Source of the DNA: Stramenopiles sp. TOSAG23-3
Taxonomy: Eukaryota; Sar
Assembly (NCBI GenBank): GCA_900128585.1
Contig: LT642244.1
Coordinates: forward strand, 1-28,612
Length of the DNA: 28,612 nt
Reading direction: 5' to 3'
Below the pieces are notes generated by a model, which was given only the letters and a program-made list of their open reading frames with translations, was not told the origin of the DNA and did no database searches. Of the stretch, positions 8,986-17,310 are shown one piece after another; the stretch's first letter is position 1; every line of letters begins with the position of its first letter. The position numbers were made by a program, and so were the translations under genes.

Positions 8986-10134
8986 GGTGCTCACCTTCTG
9001 AAATATTTGCAGGGGTTCAAAGATAGTCTGTTGTTGCAATTCTGCATTGATTCTACCGACACAGTGTTCATGGGGAAATTTTGAATGATGAAAAGCGAAC
9101 TATAGACTTTAAATCATCGTCGCGGCGCGGCGTTCGTCTTCTTGGGAGCTTGGTGGGAGAAGAAAAAAAAAGTAATAATAAAAAAAAAAAATCATTTCTT
9201 TACTACAGCAGCTACACAGCGCTGCGATTAAAAATCGTCGTGAAACACGCATATTATTTATGTGGGCCTCGCCAATGCTCATTTAATCGATACTGTGTGG
9301 ATGTATCTGAAAAATGCACGTTGGCTTGGCGCGAATAAAAATCCGACTCGAATTTCAAAGAAGCAACGGAGACGCCTAACTGCATAAGTTTAGACCAGAC
9401 AATCGCTCCTCGTGCGGTGCTCGATCCCCAACGAACCTTTATAAATTGTTTGCCTTCAAATGACTTGGAATTTCGGTTCCTAGGGACAATTTTTTGTGAA
9501 ATGGACGATTTGGACCAAATGCCACCGCAACAAACACTATTTCATTCGTTGGCGTTGGAAAAATGAACCGTACTGGCGTACTTTTGTATCGTAGAAAGCA
9601 CTTTTGGCGGTTTAAATTTGCAAAAATTATCCTTTTTTCATAAAGATCTCTTCGTCTCAAATAGTTAACACAAAGTCGTATGCACTTTTTCAATTCCGCG
9701 CCAAAGATACTTGCATCCGCAATTCTTTCGTCTCTCTCCGTTATCAATGCTGTGTTAATATTAATATTCTATTATGTACGTAGTATAGTACCGGTAATAG
9801 GTATAGAAGAGTCAGCATCTCAATTTTCACAATTTTTTTTCTTCTTCTTTTTTCTTCTTCTTCTTTTTTCTTCTTCTTCTTTTTTCTTCTTCTTCTTTTT
9901 TCTTCTTCTTCTTTTTTTTCTTCTTCTTTATTTTATTATTATTATTTATTTTAAAAAAATTTGTTTTTTTTGGATTGGCGGGGGGGGAATAAAAAGAATT
10001 GGAACTTCATTCACTCCTACAGACTATTATATAGTTGAATGTTTTAAAACGGCATCAATAATTGGTTCAGATAGTTTCATTTTCATCTTTGCTGCACTCA
10101 TTTTTCCTGTGTTTAATATTTGGTTTATCCGGAA
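8986..10134. other. Divergent spacer with a moderately GC-rich left part and a pyrimidine minisatellite
   Basis: About 1.15 kb between the C69 gene (-) and the sulfatase gene (+). Bases about 8990-9750 are less AT-rich than other spacers but hold no ATG-started ORF with support: frames at 9081-9338 (+) and 9439-9747 (-) both begin with TTG. Leaders, promoters or a non-coding RNA could explain the composition. A nearly pure pyrimidine tract covers 9833-9928. Upstream of the C69 ATG the minus strand reads AAGGTGAGC, which resembles a splice donor, but I see no matching exon. Confidence 0.6.
9833..9928. repeat. 16-bp pyrimidine minisatellite
   Basis: About five tandem copies of a 16-mer made of CTT repeats and a T run. 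The plus strand is nearly all C and T for almost 100 bases. It lies about 200 bp before the sulfatase ATG. Open frames running through it encode only Phe/Leu/Ser low-complexity peptides and are not genes. Confidence 0.85.
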
Positions 10135-11739
10135 ATGAATTGTATACTGAAAGTTGTCGTGGCCGTGCTTCTTGTGGTGGGACACTTTGCGGAAGCTTCC
10201 CAAAAAAAGAAGAATTTTATATTCTACCAGCCAGACGAACTTCGAGCCGACGCCCTGGGGGTTTATGGCAATAAAATAAGCAAGACACCAAACTTTGATG
10301 CCTTTGCAGAAGAGGCGACCAGGTTTGATCAGGCCCATGTGAGCTACACGGTATGCACCCAGTCCAGGGTAGCTTTTATGACCGGTTGGCCCACCCATGT
10401 CAGAGGCCATCGAACGCTCTGGTCACTGTTGCACAAGTGGGAGCCTAACCTGCTGAAATATTTCAAGCAAAACAATTATACGGTCAAGTGGTGGGGAAAG
10501 AATGACCTGCTGGCGCACGATTCTTTTCCTGATTCGGTAACTAGCGCTATCCAAAGCAAAGGCCAGGACAATGGCAAAAATCCGTACGACTTGAGCGACC
10601 CAAGGCACTACAGCTTTCTGTACGAAGCGTACGAGGGCAGCTTTAACACGACGAAAGACTATTGCAACGTCGCGGAGGCAATTAATTTTCTGAACAGCAG
10701 GCCAAAAGAACCATTTTTTATTTTTCTTCCGTTGACAAAGCCACACCCCCCATACAGTGTCCCAGAACCGTTTTACTCTTCCATCGACGTAAAGGATGTT
10801 CCGGACTTGCGCCCTCACTCCTTGCCAAATAAGCCGGATTACCACAAGTTGATCCGCCAGTACCGGAACATTACATCCTTGGACGACGCATTTTTCAAGA
10901 AGATTCACGCGGTGTACTTGGGTTCGGTCTCTTACTCGGACTTTCTGTTCGGACTGTTGTTAGCAGCAGTGAAAGAGAACGGTTTTGATGATTCAACGAC
11001 AGTCAGCGTTTTTGCGGACCATGGAGACTATGCAGGCGACTATGGACTTGTGGAAAAGTGGCCTAGTGGCCTGGAAGACGTGTTGACAAGGGTGCCGCTG
11101 TTGATAAGAACCCCGGGGGGGGCAAGAGGGCACATCGTGGACGAGCCTGTTCAACTGTTTGATATCGTTCCCACCATGCTAGAGATAGCAAACATATCTC
11201 TGGCACACGTGCAGTTTGGGAAAAGTCTGCTCCCTCAATTGCATGGTGCCACGGGCGATCCAACGTGGGCAGTGTACAGTGAGGGTGGGTACGCGACCTC
11301 CGAACCGAGGGATTTCGAGGGCAACCCAGCAGTTGGCGGGATAGGAAAGAAAAAGAGCATATACTACCCAAAAGCGCTGCAGCAAATAGAGAGACCGTTG
11401 AGCGTCTGCCGTTCAACGTCGGTGCGCACCCTCACGCACAAATTGGTCTTTCGCTCGGATCCCCAAAGCGAAGACCACTGCAGCGAGTTGTACGAGTTGC
11501 AATCCGATCCAAAAGAGCTGAAAAACTTGTACAACGACCCGGCGTACTCGTTAATCCAGGCACAGTTGAAAGAAAAACTGTTTCTTTGGTACATGCAAAC
11601 AAGTGACGTGACCCCATGGGCGATTGATCCAAGAAGTGGTGGAATGCCGTACCCGTCGACTGGAAGGCAGTTGCCCATCGACATCAGCGAAGATACGCCC
11701 ACAGACTCCTCCGTCCCTGTGATGTATTTCACGACTTAA
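10135..11739 (+). CDS. Secreted sulfatase (type I, alkaline-phosphatase superfamily)
   Basis: The protein has 534 residues from the ATG at 10135; the open frame begins at a TTG 15 bp earlier. Residues 1-21 are a signal peptide (MNCILKVVVAVLLVVGHFAEA). Next comes FYQPDELRADALGVYGN, which carries the first metal-binding Asp (D34). The active-site region is CTQSRVAFMTG, with C74 as the expected formylglycine precursor; the usual Pro or Ala two positions after Cys is Gln. FADHGDYAGDYGLVEKW holds D295, H296 and K308, the metal and sulfate ligands, and TRVPLLIRTPGG follows. Such enzymes remove sulfate esters from polysaccharides or similar substrates outside the cell or in lysosome-like vesicles; the substrate cannot be told. 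The best-known relatives in my memory are bacterial-type sulfatases, so transfer is possible but untested. It is convergent with the sideroflexin gene. Confidence 0.92.
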   Translation: MNCILKVVVAVLLVVGHFAEASQKKKNFIFYQPDELRADALGVYGNKISKTPNFDAFAEEATRFDQAHVSYTVCTQSRVAFMTGWPTHVRGHRTLWSLLHKWEPNLLKYFKQNNYTVKWWGKNDLLAHDSFPDSVTSAIQSKGQDNGKNPYDLSDPRHYSFLYEAYEGSFNTTKDYCNVAEAINFLNSRPKEPFFIFLPLTKPHPPYSVPEPFYSSIDVKDVPDLRPHSLPNKPDYHKLIRQYRNITSLDDAFFKKIHAVYLGSVSYSDFLFGLLLAAVKENGFDDSTTVSVFADHGDYAGDYGLVEKWPSGLEDVLTRVPLLIRTPGGARGHIVDEPVQLFDIVPTMLEIANISLAHVQFGKSLLPQLHGATGDPTWAVYSEGGYATSEPRDFEGNPAVGGIGKKKSIYYPKALQQIERPLSVCRSTSVRTLTHKLVFRSDPQSEDHCSELYELQSDPKELKNLYNDPAYSLIQAQLKEKLFLWYMQTSDVTPWAIDPRSGGMPYPSTGRQLPIDISEDTPTDSSVPVMYFTT

Positions 11740-11771
11740 TAAGGTTGTGTTCTTCTTGTACATTGTTTTAT

Positions 11772-11783
11772 GGTATGCATACC
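11772..11783. repeat. 12-bp perfect palindrome in a convergent spacer
   Basis: GGTATGCATACC is a perfect palindrome about 33 bp after the sulfatase stop, within the 217-bp spacer before the sideroflexin stop. It may be chance. Confidence 0.5.
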
Positions 11784-11956
11784 GTGCTGTGATATCATTG
11801 ACAAGCATATATGTTTTTAAAACCGACACCATTTTAAGCTAAAAAGGTTTTGAATTCTAAAATACGAAGTTATAAGAATTATACAAAAGAGAAACAAATC
11901 AATATATAGTATATTGTTCTTAGCTATTTTGCCTCTGTTAAATTTTCTGGTATGGC

Positions 11957-12985
11957 CTACAACCCTTTGTTGAAAAACAGCTCTTTGATCGGCGAGCCGT
12001 CTGAATATTTCAAATGATGAAACTCTGGTTCCAAGGCCTCCGTTGCCATGGAATCGTACTGCGGAAAAAGCCCAAGGGCCGGAGGCACGCAGAAAAAGAG
12101 ATGCGCTCCGTACAGCACTGTCATGAAAGCAATGTTTACCCTTGTGTTTTTTTTCAGGATAGGAAAGATCTTTTCCGCCTGCAAAGCGATGACAGGCGGA
12201 AACACCATGATGGGCGTGCACCAGGCAAAGCGCGCCAGAGAGCACTTTATGATGGAATTCCTTGCAGCTATTGGACTTTTCCCAACTTCGTTTTTGTCCC
12301 GGTCAAACACGGAAATTCCTTCGTACAATTCGTCCCGACGGACTAAAGCCAAATTCAAACTCCCTGCAGACGCCACGGCAGCAAATGGCAGCCCGATTCG
12401 CAGCGCGTTGGCTACTGCACGGGGAAACCTGTCCGCTCGATTCGTCACAGCAGTCGCCACCAGGGCAATTCCGACAGAGGACGTTACCGCCCCCAGGTAG
12501 CCCTGGAACACTTTCATGTTATCCTGGTCGTTCGACGCGTTTCTGTTCTCATAATTAACGCCGGCGTTGTAGCTCTGGTTCAGAATGTGCACCCCTATTG
12601 TCCTGGGCGCACTAGCAATCGTCGATGGGTGCAACATAAACGGCATGATCAGCAGATTGGCGGGTACAAAGAAGGAAAATCGGAAAAATGGATTCAGAGG
12701 CTTTTGGGTGTCAGGGTGCAGTATGCTGTCTGTCACAGAGCGTGCGTCCCACAACATGGAGTTCAGCACCGTCTTCGACACCGTCTTCAGTTCAGGATCG
12801 TTATCGACAGTGCCCTCTCTGAACTTTTTCAACAGCGAAATGGACGACTCCAAGGTGGCCTTACTGGTCAAAAGGGTAAAAGGTGACGTAGTCTCGTAGA
12901 AGAACCGGGACCTTCCGAGGAAAGTCGACATGTCATACTTGCTGGCTGAAAAAGAGAACGATGGCAACTTCGTGCTGGTGTCCAT
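11957..12985 (-). CDS. Sideroflexin (mitochondrial amino-acid transporter family)
   Basis: The ORF encodes 342 residues from the ATG at 12985; the open frame extends upstream only to a TTG at 13054. Sideroflexins sit in the inner mitochondrial membrane; human SFXN1 and its relatives carry serine into mitochondria for one-carbon metabolism. Diagnostic features are the ILHPDTQKP stretch (HPDT at 90-93), NQSYNAGVNYENRNAS (136-151), GISVFDRDKNEVGKS (223-237) and the ARFAW-PIMVFPP stretch (251-264). Hydrophobic segments lie at about 103-120, 164-182, 195-215, 255-270 and 284-307, matching the family's roughly five membrane spans. The start MDTSTKLPSFSFSASKYD and the length near 320-340 fit the family. 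The ABC relic lies directly upstream. Confidence 0.94.
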   Translation of the reverse strand: MDTSTKLPSFSFSASKYDMSTFLGRSRFFYETTSPFTLLTSKATLESSISLLKKFREGTVDNDPELKTVSKTVLNSMLWDARSVTDSILHPDTQKPLNPFFRFSFFVPANLLIMPFMLHPSTIASAPRTIGVHILNQSYNAGVNYENRNASNDQDNMKVFQGYLGAVTSSVGIALVATAVTNRADRFPRAVANALRIGLPFAAVASAGSLNLALVRRDELYEGISVFDRDKNEVGKSPIAARNSIIKCSLARFAWCTPIMVFPPVIALQAEKIFPILKKNTRVNIAFMTVLYGAHLFFCVPPALGLFPQYDSMATEALEPEFHHLKYSDGSPIKELFFNKGL

Positions 12986-13439
12986 GGTTCCCCGCTGCTC
13001 ACAAACACGGCCAAATATGTTGATATTATTTCGTGGAACGATGCAGAACGGCAAACGGGAACGTCACCAGGGCAAACTTTCCAGAACTCAACAATGTCTG
13101 CAAAGACTTTGATGAGATTCAGTCCATGCCTCATAATGAATGAATTTAGTTTTTTTGTTATGTAGTATATTGTACCCCCCCCACTTATTTCTTATTTCTC
13201 CCTGCTGCCGATCATCGATGATATCAGAGGATGGATGTGTTCAAGGTTGTTCTTCCGTTGTCGTCGTCTGCTATTGCCATATGATGGTAGTATTCAAAAT
13301 TTGTTTTTGTTTGTGTGCTACACATATAATATACGTAGTCTTTACATAGCTAATATATGTACTTGAATTACGTATAATAAATAATAATTATTTAGAAGAA
13401 TATGAAGCACGGTTGCGTGGTAAATGAATGAATCAATTC
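12986..13439. other. Spacer upstream of the sideroflexin gene
   Basis: It presumably contains the sideroflexin leader and promoter. An ATG-started plus-strand frame at 13140-13349 encodes a short Cys/Val-rich low-complexity peptide and is not convincing. The distal part is AT-rich. Nothing else was recognised. Confidence 0.55.
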
Positions 13440-14030
13440 TCGCTTTCAATTTCATTTCCTGTTGGGTGTCCCACAAGTTTCTGTACCAGCCAGCCAAAAC
13501 AATCCCGCTATTTGATTTGATTAGTTCAATCTTCATTAAATCGTCGTGCGTGCCTTCTTTGGCTCCCCCCCCTTGTCCATGACAATGATTAAATCCGATT
13601 GGCGGATTGTGGTCAGCCTGTGCGCAATCGTAATCGAGCAACCTTTTCCGCGATCGTTCAGCATTTTGTAAATAGCGTTCTGGACAATGCGTTCATTTAC
13701 GGCATCCAAAGCCGAAGTCGCCTCGTCCAACAGTAAAATATCTAGGCTACGAATTAGCGCACGTGCTATGCTCAATCTTTGTTTCTGAGCACCGGACAGA
13801 TTATCGTCGTAAACTGTGTTCAATTTATCTTCGATATCTTTCCATATCGACGCTTTCTTGCATGCACGAATGATCTCTGAAACGGGCGGGGAACTCCGTT
13901 GTTTGTGCAACGATCGCTAACTTTTTTCTTAAATATCGAGGCTCGTACAACCTTTTCAATCTTTGCCCGTCGCAAAATGGAAAAAAAAGATCTGTCAAAA
14001 CCATTAGTATGAAACTTCCAAACAAGCATT
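13440..14030 (-). pseudogene. ABC transporter (ABCB-type) nucleotide-binding-domain relic
   Basis: Pieces of one ABC ATPase domain appear in the correct order on the minus strand but in different frames. First comes a WKFHTNG piece, then DGQRLKRLYEPRYLRKKL with the Q-loop stretch AIVAQTTE (about 13890-13970). After a frame change come SEIIRACKKASIW, the signature LSGAQKQRLSIARALI, the Walker B/D-loop ILLLDEATSALD and the switch His in TIAHRLTTI (about 13575-13890). After a further shift at a C8 run (13565-13572) comes KEGTHDDLM and the tail WYRNLWDTQQ. The join between Q-loop and EIIRAC lacks roughly a dozen residues that intact proteins have. Walker A and the membrane domain are absent, and the relic stops at the 3' end of the GTPase gene. 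It is a dead fragment; intact proteins of this kind are membrane exporters. Confidence 0.85.
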
Positions 14031-14049
14031 TTGCTTTTCTCTCTCCTCT

Positions 14050-15231
14050 TTAACATTGTTTTTCAATTTCTTTCAAGACACTTTGGGACATCTTTATGAA
14101 CTCCAATTTTGCCATCCGATAATCGTCGTGATTACCGGCTTCTAGGCCTTCAAAAACGGATAATGCCTGGTGCATAACGATGCACTGTTCGAGCAGTTGC
14201 CAATCATCGCTTTTTAAAACTTCACCAGATTTGCGATTTCTATTTCCGGTTCCCAGCGACCGTTGCCCTGCGACTAAGAAAGAGTACAGTTCCCCCACAA
14301 GTCCATCGATTTTATCATTTGATACAGTCCCAGACGACAAACGATCAACCGCTTTGATTTCTTCTACAGTGGTGCCCTCTGGCAGTTGCCCCGCGCACGA
14401 GGGCGCGACCCTTATTTCACACTTGCTGGTTTGCCGACCAAGCCCAGGAAACAAAGCATTCTCTGAAGCGGCTTTTGGACCACCAAAGGGGACCAAGTTA
14501 GGCCATGCGTACGGGGCAGCGTTGGTCTTCCTCAACAAAATTTCTACCACCCCTGATCCTCTTGCACTATGTTTTTCCGGCATCAACGATGCTTCGACCA
14601 TAAACCTAATCGCATCGGTCACAGTTTCTCTACTCGTTACCGAAGTCCAGCGCCAACCTTGAAAACCATTTGCGTCTATGAACTTGTCCATGTCTTGCGG
14701 TGATATGCACGACCGCCGTTCCGTCAGTTTATCCGCCTTGTGGGCCAAGACCACCGTCGGCAGGACAGGCCGCGGCAGTTCACTTAGCACTTTCCGGACT
14801 CTGGCAGACCAAATGTCCAACTCCCTAAACGTCTTCGTATTCGTGGCATCAAAAAGAAAAAAAATGCTACTGGCATCAGTCAGTGCCATTTGAAGGCTCA
14901 CGTTTTCATTGTCGAAAATTTCTGCAGAACCAATGTCGTAAAAATGCAAATAGACTTGCCGCCCGGCGATTACCCCGTGGGGTACGATCGTCAGCTCGAT
15001 GCCAACCGTTTGCATATAGTCTATCGTGACGGGATACTCGGCAAAATACTTTACAAACGTACTTTTTCCTACTTGAGGACCGCCGACAAGTACTATCTTA
15101 AATATAAGCTCCGACTGTACAGGGACCGGGTCGTTGCTCGGGATGTCCGAGACGGAACGAAGCCTGCTTCTCCACCCTCGCTTCCACTCCGACGCCCCCG
15201 ACTCGTCGTCCTGCTTCAACGATGACGCCAT
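14050..15231 (-). CDS. Rab-like small GTPase domain with a long C-terminal extension
   Basis: The ORF has 393 residues from the ATG at 15231; the upstream in-frame start is TTG. The G domain covers about 42-215. Its P-loop is GGPQVGKST (G50-T58), which fits GxxxxGKS/T. Switch I includes T75 (QTVGIEL). The G4 motif is HKAD (164-167), a variant of NKxD, and TSVTSRE at about 196-202 takes the G5 place. The G3 region reads YDIGSAE (98-104) where Rab proteins have DxAGQE, so the invariant Gly is Ser and the catalytic Gln is Ala. About 175 residues of unassigned sequence follow, ending in a coiled-coil-like helix and a single terminal Cys, with no CC, CXC or CaaX box. Rabs direct vesicle traffic, but this one looks divergent. 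No family closer than Rab-like can be named. Confidence 0.78.
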   Translation of the reverse strand: MASSLKQDDESGASEWKRGWRSRLRSVSDIPSNDPVPVQSELIFKIVLVGGPQVGKSTFVKYFAEYPVTIDYMQTVGIELTIVPHGVIAGRQVYLHFYDIGSAEIFDNENVSLQMALTDASSIFFLFDATNTKTFRELDIWSARVRKVLSELPRPVLPTVVLAHKADKLTERRSCISPQDMDKFIDANGFQGWRWTSVTSRETVTDAIRFMVEASLMPEKHSARGSGVVEILLRKTNAAPYAWPNLVPFGGPKAASENALFPGLGRQTSKCEIRVAPSCAGQLPEGTTVEEIKAVDRLSSGTVSNDKIDGLVGELYSFLVAGQRSLGTGNRNRKSGEVLKSDDWQLLEQCIVMHQALSVFEGLEAGNHDDYRMAKLEFIKMSQSVLKEIEKQC

Positions 15232-15465
15232 GACCCGCCCCCCCAATAACCTAACAACACCAAACGGCTTTATAACTACAACTGTACAAAATAATGAACA
15301 CTTGAAACGATTCCATGAGAACAAAGAGGATAGGGATTAATAATAGTTGAACGATAAACACTTTCCCCTTTTTTTCTACTCAGACAGTACTTGGTATAGT
15401 ATTTAATTTTTTTATTTGAAGAGAAGAGTATTATTAGACGACTACCAAGTATTATTATTATAATA

Positions 15466-15516
15466 AGTCCGGGAGGACGGACTATGTGATGAGTGGACTG
15501 ATGATGAGGTCATCAG
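15466..15516. repeat. Two adjacent hairpins
   Basis: AGTCCG (15466-15471) pairs with CGGACT (15478-15483) over a 6-base loop. CTGATGA (15498-15504) pairs with TCATCAG (15510-15516) over a 5-base loop. The function is unknown. Confidence 0.6.
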
Positions 15517-15601
15517 AAGAAAGAAGAAGAAGAAGAAAGGAAAAAAAAGAAAAAAAAAGAAGAAGGAAAAAAAGAAGAAAGAAGAAGGAAAAAAGAAGAA
15601 G
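15515..15601. repeat. 87-nt uninterrupted homopurine tract
   Basis: Every base on the plus strand is A or G, mostly GAA and A-run units. It lies about 420 bp before the Cdc7-like ATG. Confidence 0.9.
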
Positions 15602-15666
15602 TATTTAATAAAATATAATACGTAGACCTTAGAGAGACATTTTAAAACCTACGAGTACTACTAAAT

Positions 15667-15815
15667 AAGAAGAAGAAGAAGAAAAGAAGAAATAATAATA
15701 ATAATAATAAGAAGAAGAAGAAGAAGAAGAAGAAGAAAAGAAGAATGATGATTGATGAAGAAGAATGATGAATGATGAAGAAGAAAAAAAAAAAGAAGAA
15801 GAAGAAGAAAAAAAC
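15667..15815. repeat. GAA/ATA microsatellite cluster
   Basis: GAA repeats, an ATA block around 15690-15709 and GATGAA-like units make a nearly pyrimidine-free tract apart from scattered T and C. It lies upstream of the kinase gene. Confidence 0.85.
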
Positions 15816-16020
15816 ATCTCTCCGCTCCTCCTCCGATCCCTCTCGTTGAAAAAATAATAATGTTTTTTTTATAGATATTAGTCTTACATATATATATGTA
15901 TATTGTCAAATTGAAACTGAACCAAACCGTTGGTATTGTCAATCGCTTCTCTACCCAGGAAGCCGTGGACGCACACTTGCCTTGAGTTTGTCCCCAAAGT
16001 GCCGCCCTTGCGAGAACGCC

Positions 16021-17310
16021 ATGAGCACTTTCTCTACGGCAGGGGCGACAATTGACTTGGTGCCGCCTCCGGAGTTGTGCGACCCATACGACATGACCAA
16101 GTACTCTATTATAGAGAGAATTGGAGAGGGAACTTTCAGTGTTGTATATCGTGCGAAGCGAAATGTCACGAATGCAACAAAGAGTGTTTGCGATCTTGAG
16201 GGCGTAGACCCTGGGGTTGTTGCGCTCAAGTGTATCCATCCAAACTCTAGCCCGACAAGAATTCTGAACGAGCTGCAGCACTTGAAAATTCTCAGCGGAC
16301 AGAACAGCGTCCTTCCGTTGCTCGGGGGGTTTCGCGCAAGGTGCGGTTTTATAGTCATTTTGCCCTACTTTGAACACGATGATTTCAAATGGTACTTGCC
16401 GCGCTTGTCCACGGCCATGCTGCAGTGTTACCTGAAAGGTTTGTTCTTAGCCCTGGCCCACGTTGCGAACCATGGGATAATTCACAGGGACATCAAGCCC
16501 AGAAATTACCTTTTTTCGATGGAGAAGCGGCAAGGGCTTTTGATCGACTTTGGTCTCGCTCAGGGCCCATCGGAGTGGCAGCCCATCTTCGAAGCAAAAG
16601 GGATCGCTTGGGACGGTTCAAAATTAGTAAGCAGTAGCAGACGAAGCAGTACGTCTCGCAAGAGCAGGTCTGACAAGAAACGGTCCACTGCCTCGTCCGC
16701 CGACCACGACGCGGAGAACGTTGCCCCGAAGCTCAAGAGAAAGCGTTCTATGGGAAGAGGGATTACCAGCAGCGGCGCAGTCGACAGCGGAGCGGCCAGT
16801 AACAGCAACAAGCCGCCGGCGCGCGTCCGGGCGGAGCGGGCCGGGACGCCCGGGTTTCGTGCTCCAGAGGTCCTGTTCATGTCGCTGGAGCAGACACCCG
16901 CGATCGACATGTGGTCTGCTGGAGTTATCATGCTGTCGCTGCTCTCCTCTCGTTACCCTATTTTCCCGAAACCAGAAAGGGGCCCTATCAGTAGCGATGC
17001 ACAGGCGATTGCCCAAATAGAGGCATTGCTGGGGCGCGACGCACTAGAGCGGGCAGCCCGCGCGTGCCACAAAGATTTGATCGAAACCCCTGGGGACAGA
17101 AACCCAATTTCACCACCGTCTTTGAAAGATTTGTGCGAACAGGGTCGAAAAGTTTTTTTTGACGCAATTTTGAAGAAGCAACCGAACCACAGCCCGCTAG
17201 ATAAATTCCCCGATTCTGTGTACGATCTATTGCACAGATGCCTTGAAGTAGAACCAGAGCGGCGCATTTCTGCGAAAGACGCCCTCTCCCACAGTTTTTT
17301 CTCGGTGTAG
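16021..17310 (+). CDS. CDC7: Cdc7-like protein kinase (DDK catalytic subunit)
   Basis: The protein has 429 residues from the ATG at 16021; the frame is open upstream only to a TTG. Cdc7 with its activator Dbf4 phosphorylates the MCM helicase to start DNA replication in the nucleus. Kinase motifs are all present: glycine loop GEGTFSVVYRAK (35-46), VALK with K70, helix-C Glu in ILNELQ (E84), HRDIKPRNYL with D157 and N162, DFG (176-178), GTPGFRAPEVL (275-285) and DMWSAGVIMLSLLSSRYP (296-313). The GFRAPE variant, the WSAGVI-LSLLS-RYP run and a long insert between DFG and APE are typical of Cdc7. The insert (about 180-270) is Ser- and basic-rich with KLKRKRS, a likely nuclear signal. No Dbf4 gene is in the window. 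CK1- or CDK-type alternatives fit less well. Confidence 0.88.
   Translation: MSTFSTAGATIDLVPPPELCDPYDMTKYSIIERIGEGTFSVVYRAKRNVTNATKSVCDLEGVDPGVVALKCIHPNSSPTRILNELQHLKILSGQNSVLPLLGGFRARCGFIVILPYFEHDDFKWYLPRLSTAMLQCYLKGLFLALAHVANHGIIHRDIKPRNYLFSMEKRQGLLIDFGLAQGPSEWQPIFEAKGIAWDGSKLVSSSRRSSTSRKSRSDKKRSTASSADHDAENVAPKLKRKRSMGRGITSSGAVDSGAASNSNKPPARVRAERAGTPGFRAPEVLFMSLEQTPAIDMWSAGVIMLSLLSSRYPIFPKPERGPISSDAQAIAQIEALLGRDALERAARACHKDLIETPGDRNPISPPSLKDLCEQGRKVFFDAILKKQPNHSPLDKFPDSVYDLLHRCLEVEPERRISAKDALSHSFFSV

Larger units (their letters stand above)
15232..16020. other. Divergent spacer with long purine tracts
   Basis: It separates the GTPase gene (-) from the Cdc7-like gene (+) and should hold both promoters. 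It contains two small hairpins (15466-15516), an uninterrupted purine tract (15515-15601) and a second GAA/ATA-rich tract (about 15667-15815). Frames through these tracts encode Ser/Phe or Ile runs and are not genes. No RNA gene was identified. Confidence 0.7.

Noticed and set aside
8980-9010. Splice-donor-like AAGGTGAGC next to the C69 start codon
   Set aside because: Splicing there would remove the ATG just before the signal peptide, and no upstream exon or acceptor pair was found.
8290-9084. Plus-strand open frame of 264 codons opposite the C69 gene
   Set aside because: It is a shadow of the conserved minus-strand gene and shows no recognisable motif. Long antisense frames are expected opposite coding sequence of this composition.
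9680-10138. Plus-strand open frame of 152 codons with a long Phe/Leu stretch like a membrane protein
   Set aside because: Its hydrophobic part is the translation of the CTT/T minisatellite. It has no ATG with context support and overlaps the sulfatase start.
13140-13349. Short plus-strand ORF of 69 codons
   Set aside because: It has an ATG but encodes a Cys/Val-rich low-complexity peptide from AT-rich spacer, with no signal or motif.
15498-15525. CTGATGA followed by a short stem and GAAG, resembling a hammerhead ribozyme core
   Set aside because: The required GAAA after stem II is absent, and no stem III or cleavage-site partner could be paired nearby. The simple hairpin explains the match.
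15661-16377. Minus-strand open frame of 238 codons overlapping the kinase gene
   Set aside because: It combines antisense of the kinase N-terminus with translated GAA/ATA repeats giving Ser/Phe/Leu/Ile runs.
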